From Spraguea lophii (Eukaryota; Microsporidia; Spragueidae), in the NCBI GenBank assembly GCA_001887945.1, contig LDOQ01000166.1:54494-118493 (forward strand): DNA of 64,000 nucleotides, in the 5' to 3' direction. How positions within the stretch are numbered: position 1 is the stretch's first letter; each line of letters starts with the position of its first letter. A program made the position numbers and the translations under genes. This document shows positions 1-10,478 of this stretch, in pieces. The notes beneath the pieces are model-generated. The model was not told the DNA's origin and did no database searches. It saw only the letters and a list, made by a program, of their open reading frames with translations.

Positions 1-18
1 ATAAAATCTCCATTGGGT

Positions 19-279
19 ATGAAAAGAATACGAACGGAAAGAATTCTACCAGTAAAAATATGTGAAGAGAAGAAAAAAAGTTTGGAAGAGAGGTGTTATA
101 AGTGTAAGAAAAGATTGCTTAGTTATTTACAATTTGCATGTAGGTGTGGGAATAAATATTGTTCTATTCATAGATTTTATGATAAGCATGAGTGTACATT
201 TGATTATAAACAAGATAATGTTAAAAAGATGAGTAGGGAAAATGCAAAGATTACATGTGATAAAATTAGTAGAGTATAA
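19..279 (+). CDS. AN1-type zinc finger protein
   Basis: Small protein of about 86 residues with a Cys/His pattern of the AN1 zinc finger: CYKC, then a CRCG pair, a CSIH step and a closing HEC. AN1 proteins are ubiquitin- and stress-linked adaptors; the A20 finger often paired with AN1 is not seen in the visible part. I chose the ATG at 19 because GGG lies directly before it (ATTGGGTATG), the GGG variant of the microsporidian start signal. The frame is open back to base 1, so a longer protein starting outside the window cannot be excluded. The tail after the finger is basic and short. Confidence 0.75.
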   Translation: MKRIRTERILPVKICEEKKKSLEERCYKCKKRLLSYLQFACRCGNKYCSIHRFYDKHECTFDYKQDNVKKMSRENAKITCDKISRV

Positions 280-656
280 ATAAAACATAATTTATAAAAT
301 TGGGAAAAGAAATGATTATGTGATATTAATAAAATAATTAAAATATATTTTTATCAAATTTAATTGAAATAGTAAATTATTATTAATATGATATTATAAT
401 GGTATTATGATTATTATTATTATAATGATATTGTTATGTATAAAGATAGTTGATATTTTTTTATAAAATATATTTCCATTGGAATACCAGGATATACGGG
501 AATCATAAAATGATAGTTAAATTGTTTTATAACAAATTTTTTTGTTTTTCGTTAAAGAAGGGAAAACCTTTCGTTTATCTATTACTAGGATTTTAGGATA
601 ATACATTTCATAGAGAATAATGGTTAAAAGTTTTTATGACAAGAATGCTGATGGAA
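280..656. other. AT-rich intergenic stretch
   Basis: About 375 bases with no open frame of note and no recognisable RNA gene. Short simple stretches of ATT/ATA repeats occur near 370-430. Nothing else is seen before the repeat copy that begins near 657. Confidence 0.6.
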
Positions 657-1108
657 AACTTATTTAACTGAACGTTTATGAAGTGGTAACCAAATCTCAA
701 GCTTAACGGATTCGAATCACTCACTCATCAAGAAGAATTTTCAAAAAACATAAAAAATAGATGGAGGAAGGAAAAAAGGATTTACGTGGGTTTGATAATG
801 TAATATTAACCATGTCTTGTACAACGTTCTCACTATTAGGTTAAGTAGTTTTTAGCTAGTGTAATTGTAATTCCTATATTAATTTGTGATGCAGCCACTA
901 TTATAATAATGAGAAGATCAAAATATTATTAAAGATGATCCAGTGACGATTGTACCATATACAAAGACATAACTCTCCACAACATAAAATAGGATGAGAT
1001 TAATATATATACACGTAAAATTAATTAATACAAGTTTAAGAGGAACCAAAAATCATAAGTTACAACCAACTAGAAAACTTCGATAAATAAAAATCTTATT
1101 AAAAAATA
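657..1108 (+). repeat. tRNA-derived SINE-like element, copy 1
   Basis: Diverged near-full-length copy in + orientation. The head keeps a B-box-like GATTCGAATCA at 709-719, and a decayed A box TAACTGAACG... lies exactly 44 bases upstream at 665. The body is alignable with the reference copy at 15570-16069 (for example, gatgagattaat near 993-1004). The 3' end is gataaataaaaa followed by A-rich sequence at about 1081-1108. No flanking duplication was found. It lies downstream of the RNR2 gene, which ends at 1164 on the other strand. Confidence 0.75.
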
Positions 1109-1163
1109 AAAAATGTTTGAAGAATTAAAAAGAATGGATAAAAATAGCTTATCCGATTTTTAA

Positions 1164-2141
1164 TTAAAAATCTTCGTTGATATCAAATTTCTCGCTTCCT
1201 GCTTGACCTTTCTTTATTCCCACGTATGGTCTCTGGTATTCTGCGACTCTTTTTTCAAAGAAATTGGTTTTTCCTTGTAAAGATATATTTTCCATGAAAT
1301 CAAATGGATTTTCAGTGTTGTAATGTTTAGAGAATCCTAGATCAACTAAGAGATTGTCAGCCACAAATTCTATGTAATTACACATAGATTTACAGTTCAT
1401 TCCAATTAAACTTACGGGTAGACTTTCAGAAACAAATTCTTGTTCAATTGCTACTGCTTCTTTAACTATTTCGATTACTGTTTCATATGGTGCTTTTTCT
1501 TCTAAGTGAGCATTTAAGAGACATGCAAATTCAACATGCACTCCTTCATCTCTACTGATTAATTCATTGGAGAAAGTAAGACCTGGCATTAATCCACGTT
1601 TTTTAAGCCAGAATATGGATGCAAAAGATCCAGAGAAGAAAATACCTTCTACGCACGCAAATGCAATTATTCTTGTAGCAAAACATGATTTTTTATCCGT
1701 TATCCATTTCATAGTCCAGTCTGCTTTATTTTTAATTGTTGGTATTGTAGAAATTGCGTTAAATAAAAAATCTTTTTTCTCTTGTTCTCTAATATATGTT
1801 TCTATTAGCAATGAGTACATCTCAGAATGTATATTTTCTATCATTATTTGGAATCCATAAACACATCTAGCTTCTGGTATCTGAACTTCCGCTGCAAAAT
1901 TTTCTAAAAGATTTTCATTAACAATCCCATCTGATGCTGCAAAAAATGCCAACACATAACTTATAAAATGTCTTTCATCATCATTAAGACCATTCCAATC
2001 GTCTAAATCATTAGATAAATCTACTTCTTCAGCAGTCCAAAACGATGAAAGTGCCTGCTTATATAAATCCCATATACGATCGTATTTTATTGGAAACAAA
2101 ACAAATCTATCTTCAGTTGGTGTCAATAGTGGTTCAGCCAT
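1164..2141 (-). CDS. RNR2: Ribonucleotide reductase small subunit (class Ia R2)
   Basis: A 325-residue R2 protein that carries the di-iron centre and tyrosyl radical for reduction of ribonucleotides to dNTPs. Typical blocks are visible: the FVLFPIKY start block, [10 protein letters not shown], a helix with [24 protein letters not shown], and [12 protein letters not shown], which supply the iron ligands. The C-terminus ends in FDINEDF, the tail that docks on the large subunit (compare FTFNEDF in yeast). The length is shorter than yeast R2 at the N-terminus, as is usual in microsporidia. The start at 2141 is the first Met, preceded by ACTCC rather than a clear CCC. The large subunit is not in this window. 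Confidence 0.97.
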   Translation of the reverse strand: MAEPLLTPTEDRFVLFPIKYDRIWDLYKQALSSFWTAEEVDLSNDLDDWNGLNDDERHFISYVLAFFAASDGIVNENLLENFAAEVQIPEARCVYGFQIMIENIHSEMYSLLIETYIREQEKKDFLFNAISTIPTIKNKADWTMKWITDKKSCFATRIIAFACVEGIFFSGSFASIFWLKKRGLMPGLTFSNELISRDEGVHVEFACLLNAHLEEKAPYETVIEIVKEAVAIEQEFVSESLPVSLIGMNCKSMCNYIEFVADNLLVDLGFSKHYNTENPFDFMENISLQGKTNFFEKRVAEYQRPYVGIKKGQAGSEKFDINEDF

Positions 2142-2481
2142 GGAGTAAAAAATTTGCGAAATATTTATAGCTAAAAACGGTCGAAAAAATCATAAAAAAA
2201 TAAAAAGACTGGAAATTATAATTGATTTTTATAAAAAATAAATGTTAATTGTTTTAAAAATGAACAAGCAGATTAATAGTGTTTATTGTATTTTATAAAG
2301 TAAATAATATTTTTTTTGTAAATGAATTTTTTTAAGAATAATCAATAATATATTTTAAATTGTTTGTAAATATAAATGTTATATTTTCTATAATTGATAT
2401 ATTTTAATTAATTTATAATTTTTCTAATACTAGAACGATAATTCTATTTTGTTTTTATTTTTATTAATTTGTTTTTAATTT
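2142..2481. other. AT-rich intergenic stretch
   Basis: Upstream region of RNR2 up to the next repeat copy. It is almost only A and T, without an open frame or recognisable motif. Confidence 0.5.
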
Positions 2482-2930
2482 TAGTTGTTTGGTCTAATGG
2501 TCGTGGAGTGGTAACCAAACCCTGAGCGTGCTGCGTTCGAATCACTCCTATAGAAAAATTTTCACAAAAAGAAATAATAGTAAAAGAATAATAGAGTGGG
2601 TGCTCAATAGCGTCGCATTGGTTATGCCTTGTACGATGGCCCTATTACTAGATTAAAGCAATATTTAGCTGGTGTATCACAATCCCTGTATTGATTTGTG
2701 ACCCAACCTATACTATGCCAATAAGAAGATCTAAATATCATTAAAGATGATAGAATGATTATTATACCATACGCAAAATCCCAACTCATTGTAACATAAG
2801 ATAAGATTAGTGTATATCTGTAGTTAACCCAGTTAATACGAGCTTAAATGTGTTTTAAAAATTAAAGGTCATAAATTGCGATATATTACAACAGACCAGA
2901 AAATTTCTATAAATAAAATTTCAATAATAA
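2482..2930 (+). repeat. tRNA-derived SINE-like element, copy 2
   Basis: Near-full-length copy in + orientation with a well preserved head. The A box TGGTCTAATGG at 2490-2500 fits the Pol III consensus TRGYNNARNNG. The B-box region CGTTCGAATCA lies at 2534-2544, giving the same 44-base spacing as in the reference copy. The body includes the gagtgggtg segment near 2593 and an aagataagattag segment near 2806. The 3' end is ctataaataaaatttcaata near 2910-2930. Confidence 0.8.
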
Positions 2931-3172
2931 ACAAAAGTTTTACTTTTTTTAGCATATAAATATTTTATAAAAATAAAATACCTGATTAAAAATGTGTTTA
3001 TTTTAATAAATAAATAACTTATTATATATAATCACATATATTGAATTAACTAACATACTTAACTGGTTAGGTTATAAATTACTTGGATATTTAGATGTTA
3101 TATTATAATCTTGAATATGTTATAGATAATAAAATATATTTTTAATGAAATTCTATAAAAAAATCTACCCTC

Positions 3173-3580
3173 ATGGAAATAAGATTAAGCTCTTTTAAAA
3201 AAAATTATGGCCTTGAACAACTTTTATCTAAAGATGAATCTACATATTGGTATACTGATGGAAGTTTACCTCATTATATAGAAATATCATTCAGAAAAAG
3301 AACGTATGTAGAATATGTACAAATACTTTTTAGTTTTTCAAAAGATGATTCCTACACACCTGATTATTTTGAGGTATTGGTTGGTGATACAAAAGATACT
3401 TTACAGAAATATAAATCTATAACAATGGTTGAGCCAGAAGGATATACGCTGGTAAATATCAACTTACATTGTGTATACATTTATATAAATATATTACGAA
3501 ATTGTCAAGAAGGAAGAGATAGTCATGTAAGACATTTGATAGTAAATACACAACAACCAAGAGATATGCAATGTAAATAA
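3173..3580 (+). CDS. APC10: Anaphase-promoting complex subunit 10 (DOC domain)
   Basis: A 135-residue protein consisting almost only of the DOC/APC10 jelly-roll domain. APC10 helps the APC/C ubiquitin ligase recognise destruction-box substrates. The diagnostic C-terminal block CQEGRDSHVRHLIV corresponds to the NHQNGRDTHIRQ block of APC10, and earlier parts (YWYTDGSLPHYIEISF and the Y-V-Q-I-L-F strand) fit the fold. The start is the ATG at 3173, preceded by CTACCCTC. The C-terminal tail that binds CDC27 in animals (an IR ending) is not evident; the protein ends in QCK. Confidence 0.88.
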   Translation: MEIRLSSFKKNYGLEQLLSKDESTYWYTDGSLPHYIEISFRKRTYVEYVQILFSFSKDDSYTPDYFEVLVGDTKDTLQKYKSITMVEPEGYTLVNINLHCVYIYINILRNCQEGRDSHVRHLIVNTQQPRDMQCK

Positions 3581-4911
3581 AATGTTTTAATTATAAGATT
3601 GTTTCGTATGTTTATATTCTATATATAGATATGTATGTTATATATTGATTTCTATTATATCTAAATTTTATACAATAGGTGTATAATATTAAAATTCATT
3701 ATTATTATAAATATTTCCTTATATTGTCAATAACACCATCTATATATTGATTATAATAAGTAATTAATTAATAATCCAATATCAAAAGTGAATATAATAT
3801 TACGACTATAAACAGTCTATTCTTTATAGACTACCACACTCTAGTCTTTCCGATCTAAAATGATTGGAAAATAGAATATTACATTTAAAACCTTTAAAAA
3901 TCATAATATAATTATGTTTGTAAAATTTGATAAGTTAAATAGAAATGGAATATGGAAGAAATCCAATAAGATAATGCCAAGAAAAATATTTTAAATGAAT
4001 ATATAAACTATTACATAAAAAAGATGGTTGTATTATTAAACTAAATACCGAACATGATGGTAAAAAAATGAATAATTCTAAAACATTAAATTTAAGAATA
4101 ACTAAAAAACCATTAGAATAGATGATTGGGGGATATAAAACACAGTTTCAATTCGTAGATGAAAGTCTATAAAACAATAAAAATACATTAAAAAATGAAT
4201 TATCTTCAAAATATAATGAATTAAAATATCATAAATTATTATTTACGAATTAACATACAAAACAGAATCTTAAATTATGATACAATAATTTTTTTATAGA
4301 AAATAAAAATTAGTAGTAAAACAAACAATGTCTAATGAAAATTTTATAAAAACTAATATTGGTTGGCGTATTTTTATTAAAAAATAAATTTTTAATAAAC
4401 CAATAATTGATTATTTGTATAAATAAAGAGGAATATTTTTATTAAAAATTTTCAGCTTGTCAACAAAAATATTTTTATAGAAAATGAAAATTTGGGAAGA
4501 TAAAATGTATATATCATATAATTATATTTCAATCGTTATTATTATGTCGTGAGAAAGACTATAAATTCCATATGAACAAAAGGATGAAGATCATTTGTAT
4601 ATTAATCTAATATATATTAATTTAAATAGAGAATAAACATGACGACTCGACTTTTATATTGAAACAAGTTAATAGATTATAATTATATGATCAAAAATTT
4701 AAGCATTTTCTCTGATGGGTAAATCCAACTAAATATTTGACTCTAATTATATTTATATAACTAAAAAAAAAGACAAAATTCTTAAAACAATTTTTAATTT
4801 TTTAAACACCAATATTCTTATCGTCTTTTTATTATTCTAAAACATATTGTAAAAATATGTTAAAGTGTATCGTAGATCTAAAGCTTTTTATTCAATTCTT
4901 TCGTTATTTGT
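3581..4911. other. Long AT-rich intergenic region
   Basis: About 1.3 kb between APC10 and the 3' end of the LRR gene. There is no intact gene. One stretch (see 3999-4253) looks like decayed coding sequence. The rest is low-complexity AT-rich DNA with no recognised repeat copy. Confidence 0.5.
3999..4253 (+). pseudogene. Possible decayed coding fragment
   Basis: Read in one frame, about 85 codons contain only two stops, with protein-like composition (for example DGCIIKLNTEHDGKK, then IGGYKTQFQFVDESL). There is no intact start and no recognised family. It may be the remains of a lost gene or of a mobile element, or it may be chance in AT-rich DNA. Confidence 0.22.
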
Positions 4912-7548
4912 TTATTCAGAAAGATAACCCATTGATTTTAAAACTAAATAAGCACCTTCATCTTGTATCCTAAAAATGTAATGTTCAGTAACTTCATCGT
5001 ATTCAAATAAATTATTCAAATCTAAATCTTCTCCAAATATACTGATTAAATACCCTCTTAACCGGTTATATAAAATTAAACCATATTTTTCATTTTTCAG
5101 ATATTCGTTCATTTCATTTATTATTGATTGGAAAGTAAATTTACTGAAAAACTGTTCAAGAATGTATTTTTTATCGTAAAGCTGTCGTATTTTTGACATA
5201 TTACCATGTAAATTTGGTACTTTTTCGAATCCAAGTTCTGCTGATAATATATTTCTCCACATTAAGAATGTTTCTCGTTCTTCACCCTCATCTCTGCCAG
5301 TAGTGATTGATTCAAGTACAGCAAATTTATGATTTGTTATTATTTCTATTATTTTATGTTCAGCACTACTACAGTCATCGTTTAATTTAAGTCTCATATA
5401 TGCTTCTATATATGCTTCACCTTGTCCATCTAAACAATGAATATTATCATTAGTAGTATTTATTTTAAAATTCAATGAGTGTAAAAGTCTGACGAGTGTA
5501 TCATTTACAAATTCTTGTTGTTCTGGTAACAATTCAACCATCATTATAACAACGGCTTCAAAATAATCAATAATTGAATTTGTTTTTTGATACTCCCTAG
5601 GTGCTGATGATTCTTGAAATTGATTCTCATCATAACAATAGTATTGATCTATTCGATTTAACAAAAAGTCTAATTTTTGTTCGCGTTTATATGTTATATA
5701 TTCTGAAATATATTTTAACATATCTTCAACTTGCTTTTTTGTTTTTGTATGTTTTTCTGGTTTAAATGATTTACATAATTTTATCTTATCTAAATTCAAT
5801 TTATTACTAATATTAAGATTGTCATAAAAGTTTTTAACATTTAAATCAAGGTTGATGTATTCAAGTCTTCTTTCTCCATTATATCTGATATTTGTTAAAA
5901 CGTCATTATTTACTTCTTCAATGCCAATCAATCCCGATTCCCAATTGACATAATTCATTTGTCGTTGTAAAGGATTATTAAGTAGATCTATTTGTAAATT
6001 CATATTGCTCATATTATTAATGTTAATTGGGAGAAATACTATACGATTGGTGTATAATCTTAGTTTCTCAAGAGTATTTATATTAAATATACTACCAACT
6101 ATTGTATATATTTGATTATATGATAAATCTATTACTTTTAATGAATTATTTGTTCCAAAAACATTTTCAAGGACAACTATTTGATTGCGGTGTGCTATAA
6201 AAGTCTCTAAGTTGGAAAACTTGAATATACTTTGAGGTATTCTGGTTAAAAAACATGTAGATAAATCCAAATACGTAATTTTAGAATCGGTTGGTACATG
6301 TTCGAATATATCAATATTACCATCAAACTGTTGTTTACAACTGATATTTAATTTGAATATTCTATTGTAATAGAATATGTTCTGTAATACACTTATATCT
6401 TTAAGATATAAATTAAGATATAATGAATCATCGTCACTATAAGGATATTGCTCGATCTCTGTAAACATGTTATTAGATATAATACAAATTCCAACTCGGT
6501 TTAATATTTTAAAAATATTTCTGTCGAGTTTAGAAAATTTATTTTTAGACAAATTAATATGTTCCAAATTTTGTAATGAATTATCAGAAATTGATATTTC
6601 ATGTATTATATTTCCATAAAGATGTAATTTCATCAGAGTATTAAACATTCCATCCATGATAATTAATTTTTCAATATGGTTCAATGACATACATAACACT
6701 TTTAGATTAGAAAAGGATTGTAATGTATGGGGTATTTCTTCAAATAAATTTTGTGTGAGATCGAGTTCTTCTAAATTTATAAAATTTAAAAAAATTCTAG
6801 GTAAATCCCTTAAATTATTACCACAAAGATATAAAAATTTTAAACATTTATAAGTTTCACATTGTAAATCGGCATTAGAATCTTGATTAAACTCTGCTTC
6901 ATTTGGATTAGAAGGCACATCTGAATATTCGGAATGACAAGTGAGGGTATTATTTGGAAATAATGGTTTGTTATATGACAAATCTAAATTTTTCAGATTT
7001 GTTAATCTAAACAAGTTTAGATTAATGCTAATTAGAGTCTCAAAGCAGCTAATAAAAAAATTTTCAAGTGCATTCATTTGGATTATTTCAGAAGGTATTG
7101 TTTCAATCTTATTATCGATTAGATAAAGGACTTTCAATTTCGGTAATAAAAAAAGAACTTTGGGAAATTCTTTAAATTTATTTCCTTTTAAATATAGCTC
7201 TTCTAATTCCTTAATTTTTTCGAATTGAATTGGTAATGTTGATATATTGAGATCATTAAGTTTTAGAATTTTAAGATTATCAATATCACAAAAAAATTTA
7301 GGAAGTATATTATAATATGTTTCTGGATCAAAGTTATGTAAACTTTTTATCTCTATTATTTTACCAGTTGTATTGTGTTCTTGTACTATAAATTTGCATG
7401 AGAAATCAGGATTATTCTTAATGTCACTAAATAACTCGGTTTCATAAGGATGAGGTATTAATTCTTGTACAACATCATAATTCTTAGAACTTATTGTATA
7501 TGTTCTACAGTTCATCAAAGATAAAAATAATAGCAATAGAAAATTCAT
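4912..7548 (-). CDS. Large secreted leucine-rich repeat protein
   Basis: An 878-residue protein. It begins with a hydrophobic signal peptide (MNFLLLLFLSLMNC). From about residue 75 to 545 there are many leucine-rich repeats of the LxxLxLxxNxL type (LEELYLKGNKF, LKVLYLIDNKI, LEELDLTQNLF and so on), interrupted by an acidic Asn/Ser-rich insert near 205-235. The last 310 residues form a helical, LRR-free domain with a candidate functional Cys at 705 (codon at 5434-5436). The C-terminal domain weakly recalls the NEL ubiquitin-ligase domain of bacterial LRR effectors. Upstream is CCCCC then ATG, a clean microsporidian start. A paralogue in opposite orientation starts at 61864. It is a likely secreted or exported protein; its function is unproven. 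Confidence 0.88.
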   Translation of the reverse strand: MNFLLLLFLSLMNCRTYTISSKNYDVVQELIPHPYETELFSDIKNNPDFSCKFIVQEHNTTGKIIEIKSLHNFDPETYYNILPKFFCDIDNLKILKLNDLNISTLPIQFEKIKELEELYLKGNKFKEFPKVLFLLPKLKVLYLIDNKIETIPSEIIQMNALENFFISCFETLISINLNLFRLTNLKNLDLSYNKPLFPNNTLTCHSEYSDVPSNPNEAEFNQDSNADLQCETYKCLKFLYLCGNNLRDLPRIFLNFINLEELDLTQNLFEEIPHTLQSFSNLKVLCMSLNHIEKLIIMDGMFNTLMKLHLYGNIIHEISISDNSLQNLEHINLSKNKFSKLDRNIFKILNRVGICIISNNMFTEIEQYPYSDDDSLYLNLYLKDISVLQNIFYYNRIFKLNISCKQQFDGNIDIFEHVPTDSKITYLDLSTCFLTRIPQSIFKFSNLETFIAHRNQIVVLENVFGTNNSLKVIDLSYNQIYTIVGSIFNINTLEKLRLYTNRIVFLPININNMSNMNLQIDLLNNPLQRQMNYVNWESGLIGIEEVNNDVLTNIRYNGERRLEYINLDLNVKNFYDNLNISNKLNLDKIKLCKSFKPEKHTKTKKQVEDMLKYISEYITYKREQKLDFLLNRIDQYYCYDENQFQESSAPREYQKTNSIIDYFEAVVIMMVELLPEQQEFVNDTLVRLLHSLNFKINTTNDNIHCLDGQGEAYIEAYMRLKLNDDCSSAEHKIIEIITNHKFAVLESITTGRDEGEERETFLMWRNILSAELGFEKVPNLHGNMSKIRQLYDKKYILEQFFSKFTFQSIINEMNEYLKNEKYGLILYNRLRGYLISIFGEDLDLNNLFEYDEVTEHYIFRIQDEGAYLVLKSMGYLSE

Positions 7549-7890
7549 TAAAATAGGGGGTATTTTTGTGTTATATAGTTGTTTAGATCATTTTTTTATA
7601 TAAATAGAAATATCTAAAACAAGATTTTTTATAATTATTTCTCAGAAAACTTCTTTGTTTTATACATGAATGTTATGCTATTGGACTTTGAAAAAAATGT
7701 AATTATTTAAATCTAAATGAAAAATAAGGAAATATATTAAGACGTTTCTAAAATTTTATTTTATTATGTATAATGTAGTTATGAATTTCCTCTAATAATT
7801 TTAATAGTTAATGAAGCCTTTTGTATAGATAAATAAAAGATATTTTTTAATTTTTCAAATATTACTTTTAAAAAAAATTGATCTTAAAAT
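7549..7890. other. Upstream region of the LRR gene
   Basis: AT-rich stretch of about 340 bases between the LRR start and a SINE-like copy. The only motif seen is the CCCCC tract (GGGGG on the + strand at 7556-7560) next to the LRR start codon. Confidence 0.5.
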
Positions 7891-8352
7891 AGAAATTTTT
7901 TTATTTATCGAGACTTCCTGGGCAGTTACAATTTAACCAGGTCTATACCCTTTGATTCCCAAAGCACATCTAAATTTGTACTGGCTAATTTCGCTACAAA
8001 TATGCATTAATTTCATTTCATCCTATGCTCCAGCATATTGGGATTTTGCGTATGGTGCACGCTACTGTCCCCTTAGCTTTTTAAAGATTCCCAACCTTTT
8101 TCTTGACATAGTATTGTTGAGTCACAAATCAATACGGGATTGCAACTACATCAGCCAAACATTACTTTAATCTAGTAATGGCCCATCATACAAGATACAG
8201 CCAATGCTATGTTATCGAACCCTCACCCATTCAACAATTTTTCTCTTCTTTCTACTTTTTTATTTTTTTCTGAAAATTCTTCTAAATGAGGGATTCGAAC
8301 CCGCCATGCTTAGGTTTAATTACCACCTCATGATTACCGGGTTAAGTGGGTC
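7891..8352 (-). repeat. tRNA-derived SINE-like element, copy 3
   Basis: Near-full-length copy in - orientation. The 3' end lies at the left (gaaatttttttatttatcgagacttcctgg). The tRNA-like head lies at the right, with a perfect B box GGTTCGAATCC (complement of 8291-8301) and a decayed A box near 8334-8345. The body matches the reference copy over much of its length. An open frame of 72 codons on the + strand here is a by-product of the repeat. Confidence 0.8.
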
Positions 8353-8698
8353 ATTATAAGTCTGTAAAGTTATTAAATTTTATATGAATTGTTATTTAAA
8401 ATACAAAGTCATTAAATATGTGTACATATTATTATTGTCTACTAATAAAAAATAATTATCACGATTTTTGTTTTAAAAAAGCATATTTAAAAATTACTAA
8501 AAATGGAAATTTAATATTGTTTAAATATAAACTCAAATCTTATTTTTATAAAATAAATAAATTCATATGATTATTATTTTGTTAAAATTAATTTGCAAAA
8601 TATTAATGATTTACCTCTTTGGGATAATAATCTTTATAATATAGATATTTTAATTATTTCCACTTATTTATATAAATATAAACAATTTCAAAAGAAAT
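8353..8698. other. AT-rich intergenic stretch
   Basis: Upstream region of the B56 gene. There is no CCC signal, open frame or repeat that I can recognise. Confidence 0.45.
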
Positions 8699-10453
8699 AT
8701 GACCTTTTTTTCTGTTTTAGGAAAATTACTAACAGTAATGTTTTTTTTTGAATCTAAAGGTATGCAAAATAAGGAAAATAAAAAGGATGAAAATGTCGAT
8801 AATGTATTTGAGCTTTCTTTAAAAGAAAATATGATGATAAATAATATATCTGATGAACTTATTAAAAGAAATAATTTAGCACGTACTTTAAAAGCAAAAC
8901 GAAGACGAAGTGATATCAGTTACACCACAATGCCGAATGAAACATTATATGGCCAAAATGATTCTGATGATTTAGATATCAATATCACAAAAAGACGTAG
9001 AAGAAGTTTGTATAATTTACCTACAAACTTTGGGCTTATGAATAGAACAAATGAAATCAATGAAAAACATAATAATGGGAATAAGAAGATTGAAATGAAA
9101 GATCTTAAAAGCTCTATCAATAATCATTTTAATGATAATATTTTCAATGAAAATTCTAATAAAGGTATGAATGTTGTAGGTCAAAAAATCAGTAGTTTGT
9201 TATTATCGTTTAAACATCAAGAAACAAATTACGATATGACGCCCGATGATATTTATCTTATGTCAAAATTACAAGAATCTGAAAATACTGGAAGTTTAAC
9301 AAATATCGAAGAATGTATATTAGATTCTAATATTTCTTCTAATACAATAAAAGCTATTATCGATTATTTAAAAAGAATGATCAAATTCCCTATAAAATTT
9401 GGAAAAGAAGAAAATGAATTTAGATATTATAATCAAATAAATAATAGCAATGATTATAGCTCTTTGATTCAAAGTCTTAATATTTTAAATAGAACAATAG
9501 ATTACCACGGTAAAAATATTACAAATATCAATAACGTTATAACAGAAAATGACATATCAGGATTTTTCGAGTATACACAACATGAAAACGTTATTGTAAG
9601 AATTTTAATTAGAAGAATTATTGAATCTTTATTTTTAAAGTTTAATGAAGCAAAAGAAAATATAGAGATAGCATTGAAAAACGAAACAGTAAAATACTTA
9701 GAAAGGGAAAGAAATTATAGAGGAATAGAAAACATACTACAACTCTATTCTTTTATAATTTCTAACTCTCAACAATGTAAAGATATTTTTACTTTTAAAC
9801 AGTTTATTTTACCATTATTAAAAAATACCACGATATTTCTTCACCAAGATGATTGTTTACAATTACTGAAAAAATATTGCAGCATAGAAAAAATATTCGC
9901 AGAAGAACTTATAAAATATCTTAGAAAAACATTTCATCATATTAACACACCATCCAAAGTACTTTTTCTTAGAATTGTAATGGATTTGATAGAAGAATGT
10001 TTTGTAGAAATATATCCATATGAAAATGAAATATGTTATTTTATAAATTACTCTATGAAAAATGAACATCATTTGCTGATAGATACAATCAGTCCGTTAT
10101 TTTCTTCTCCACATATTATATCACAATTATCCAATATTTCTAAAACTTTTATAAAAAAAGTATTTTTTAATATCTACAGAGCTTCTAAAAAATATTGGTA
10201 CGAGGCAGAAAGATCTAAAATATTACAAATAATAACAATCTTAATATTTATTGACAAAAATACATTTAAAGAATGTGTTGTTGAATATAATAAAACACAG
10301 TATAAAAAGAAAATAGAAATTAAAACCATAGAAGAAGATATGATGGTAGACTGCCTAGGAGCACAATTAATAAAAAATAAAAATAAATTCAAAAACAGAA
10401 AAGGAAGTGCGATAGAAATGCAACCAATCAATAACAAAGGAAAAAAGAACTAA
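8699..10453 (+). CDS. RTS1: PP2A regulatory subunit B, B56 family
   Basis: Up to 584 residues. An Asn/Lys-rich, poorly conserved N-terminal 200 residues is followed by an all-helical region (about 215-530) with B56 landmarks. These are a helix with RILIRRIIESL then IENILQLYSFIISNS (compare the GIAELLEILGSIING block), the INTPSKVLFLRIV block (compare HSPKEVMFLNELEEIL), and YRASKKYWYEAERSKI (compare YRNSKTHWN). B56 subunits direct protein phosphatase 2A to substrates. The start is uncertain: the Met at 8699 adds a hydrophobic stretch not typical of B56, and the Met at 8762 may be the true start. No CCC lies near either. It converges with the lipase gene, 25 bases apart. Confidence 0.72.
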   Translation: MTFFSVLGKLLTVMFFFESKGMQNKENKKDENVDNVFELSLKENMMINNISDELIKRNNLARTLKAKRRRSDISYTTMPNETLYGQNDSDDLDINITKRRRRSLYNLPTNFGLMNRTNEINEKHNNGNKKIEMKDLKSSINNHFNDNIFNENSNKGMNVVGQKISSLLLSFKHQETNYDMTPDDIYLMSKLQESENTGSLTNIEECILDSNISSNTIKAIIDYLKRMIKFPIKFGKEENEFRYYNQINNSNDYSSLIQSLNILNRTIDYHGKNITNINNVITENDISGFFEYTQHENVIVRILIRRIIESLFLKFNEAKENIEIALKNETVKYLERERNYRGIENILQLYSFIISNSQQCKDIFTFKQFILPLLKNTTIFLHQDDCLQLLKKYCSIEKIFAEELIKYLRKTFHHINTPSKVLFLRIVMDLIEECFVEIYPYENEICYFINYSMKNEHHLLIDTISPLFSSPHIISQLSNISKTFIKKVFFNIYRASKKYWYEAERSKILQIITILIFIDKNTFKECVVEYNKTQYKKKIEIKTIEEDMMVDCLGAQLIKNKNKFKNRKGSAIEMQPINNKGKKN

Positions 10454-10478
10454 ATATTTAACAATTGAAATTTACTTA

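Noticed and set aside
1567..1860. 97-codon + strand frame
   Set aside because: Antisense shadow of the RNR2 gene.
3820..3860. Sequence resembling an Illumina adapter end (ctctagtctttccgatct)
   Set aside because: Only a partial match with several differences and continuous with genomic AT-rich DNA; coincidence is more likely than contamination.
8700..8762. A possible short intron near the start of the B56 gene (tactaacag)
   Set aside because: A branch-site-like TACTAAC with AG is present, but no GTAAGT-type 5' site precedes it in the frame.
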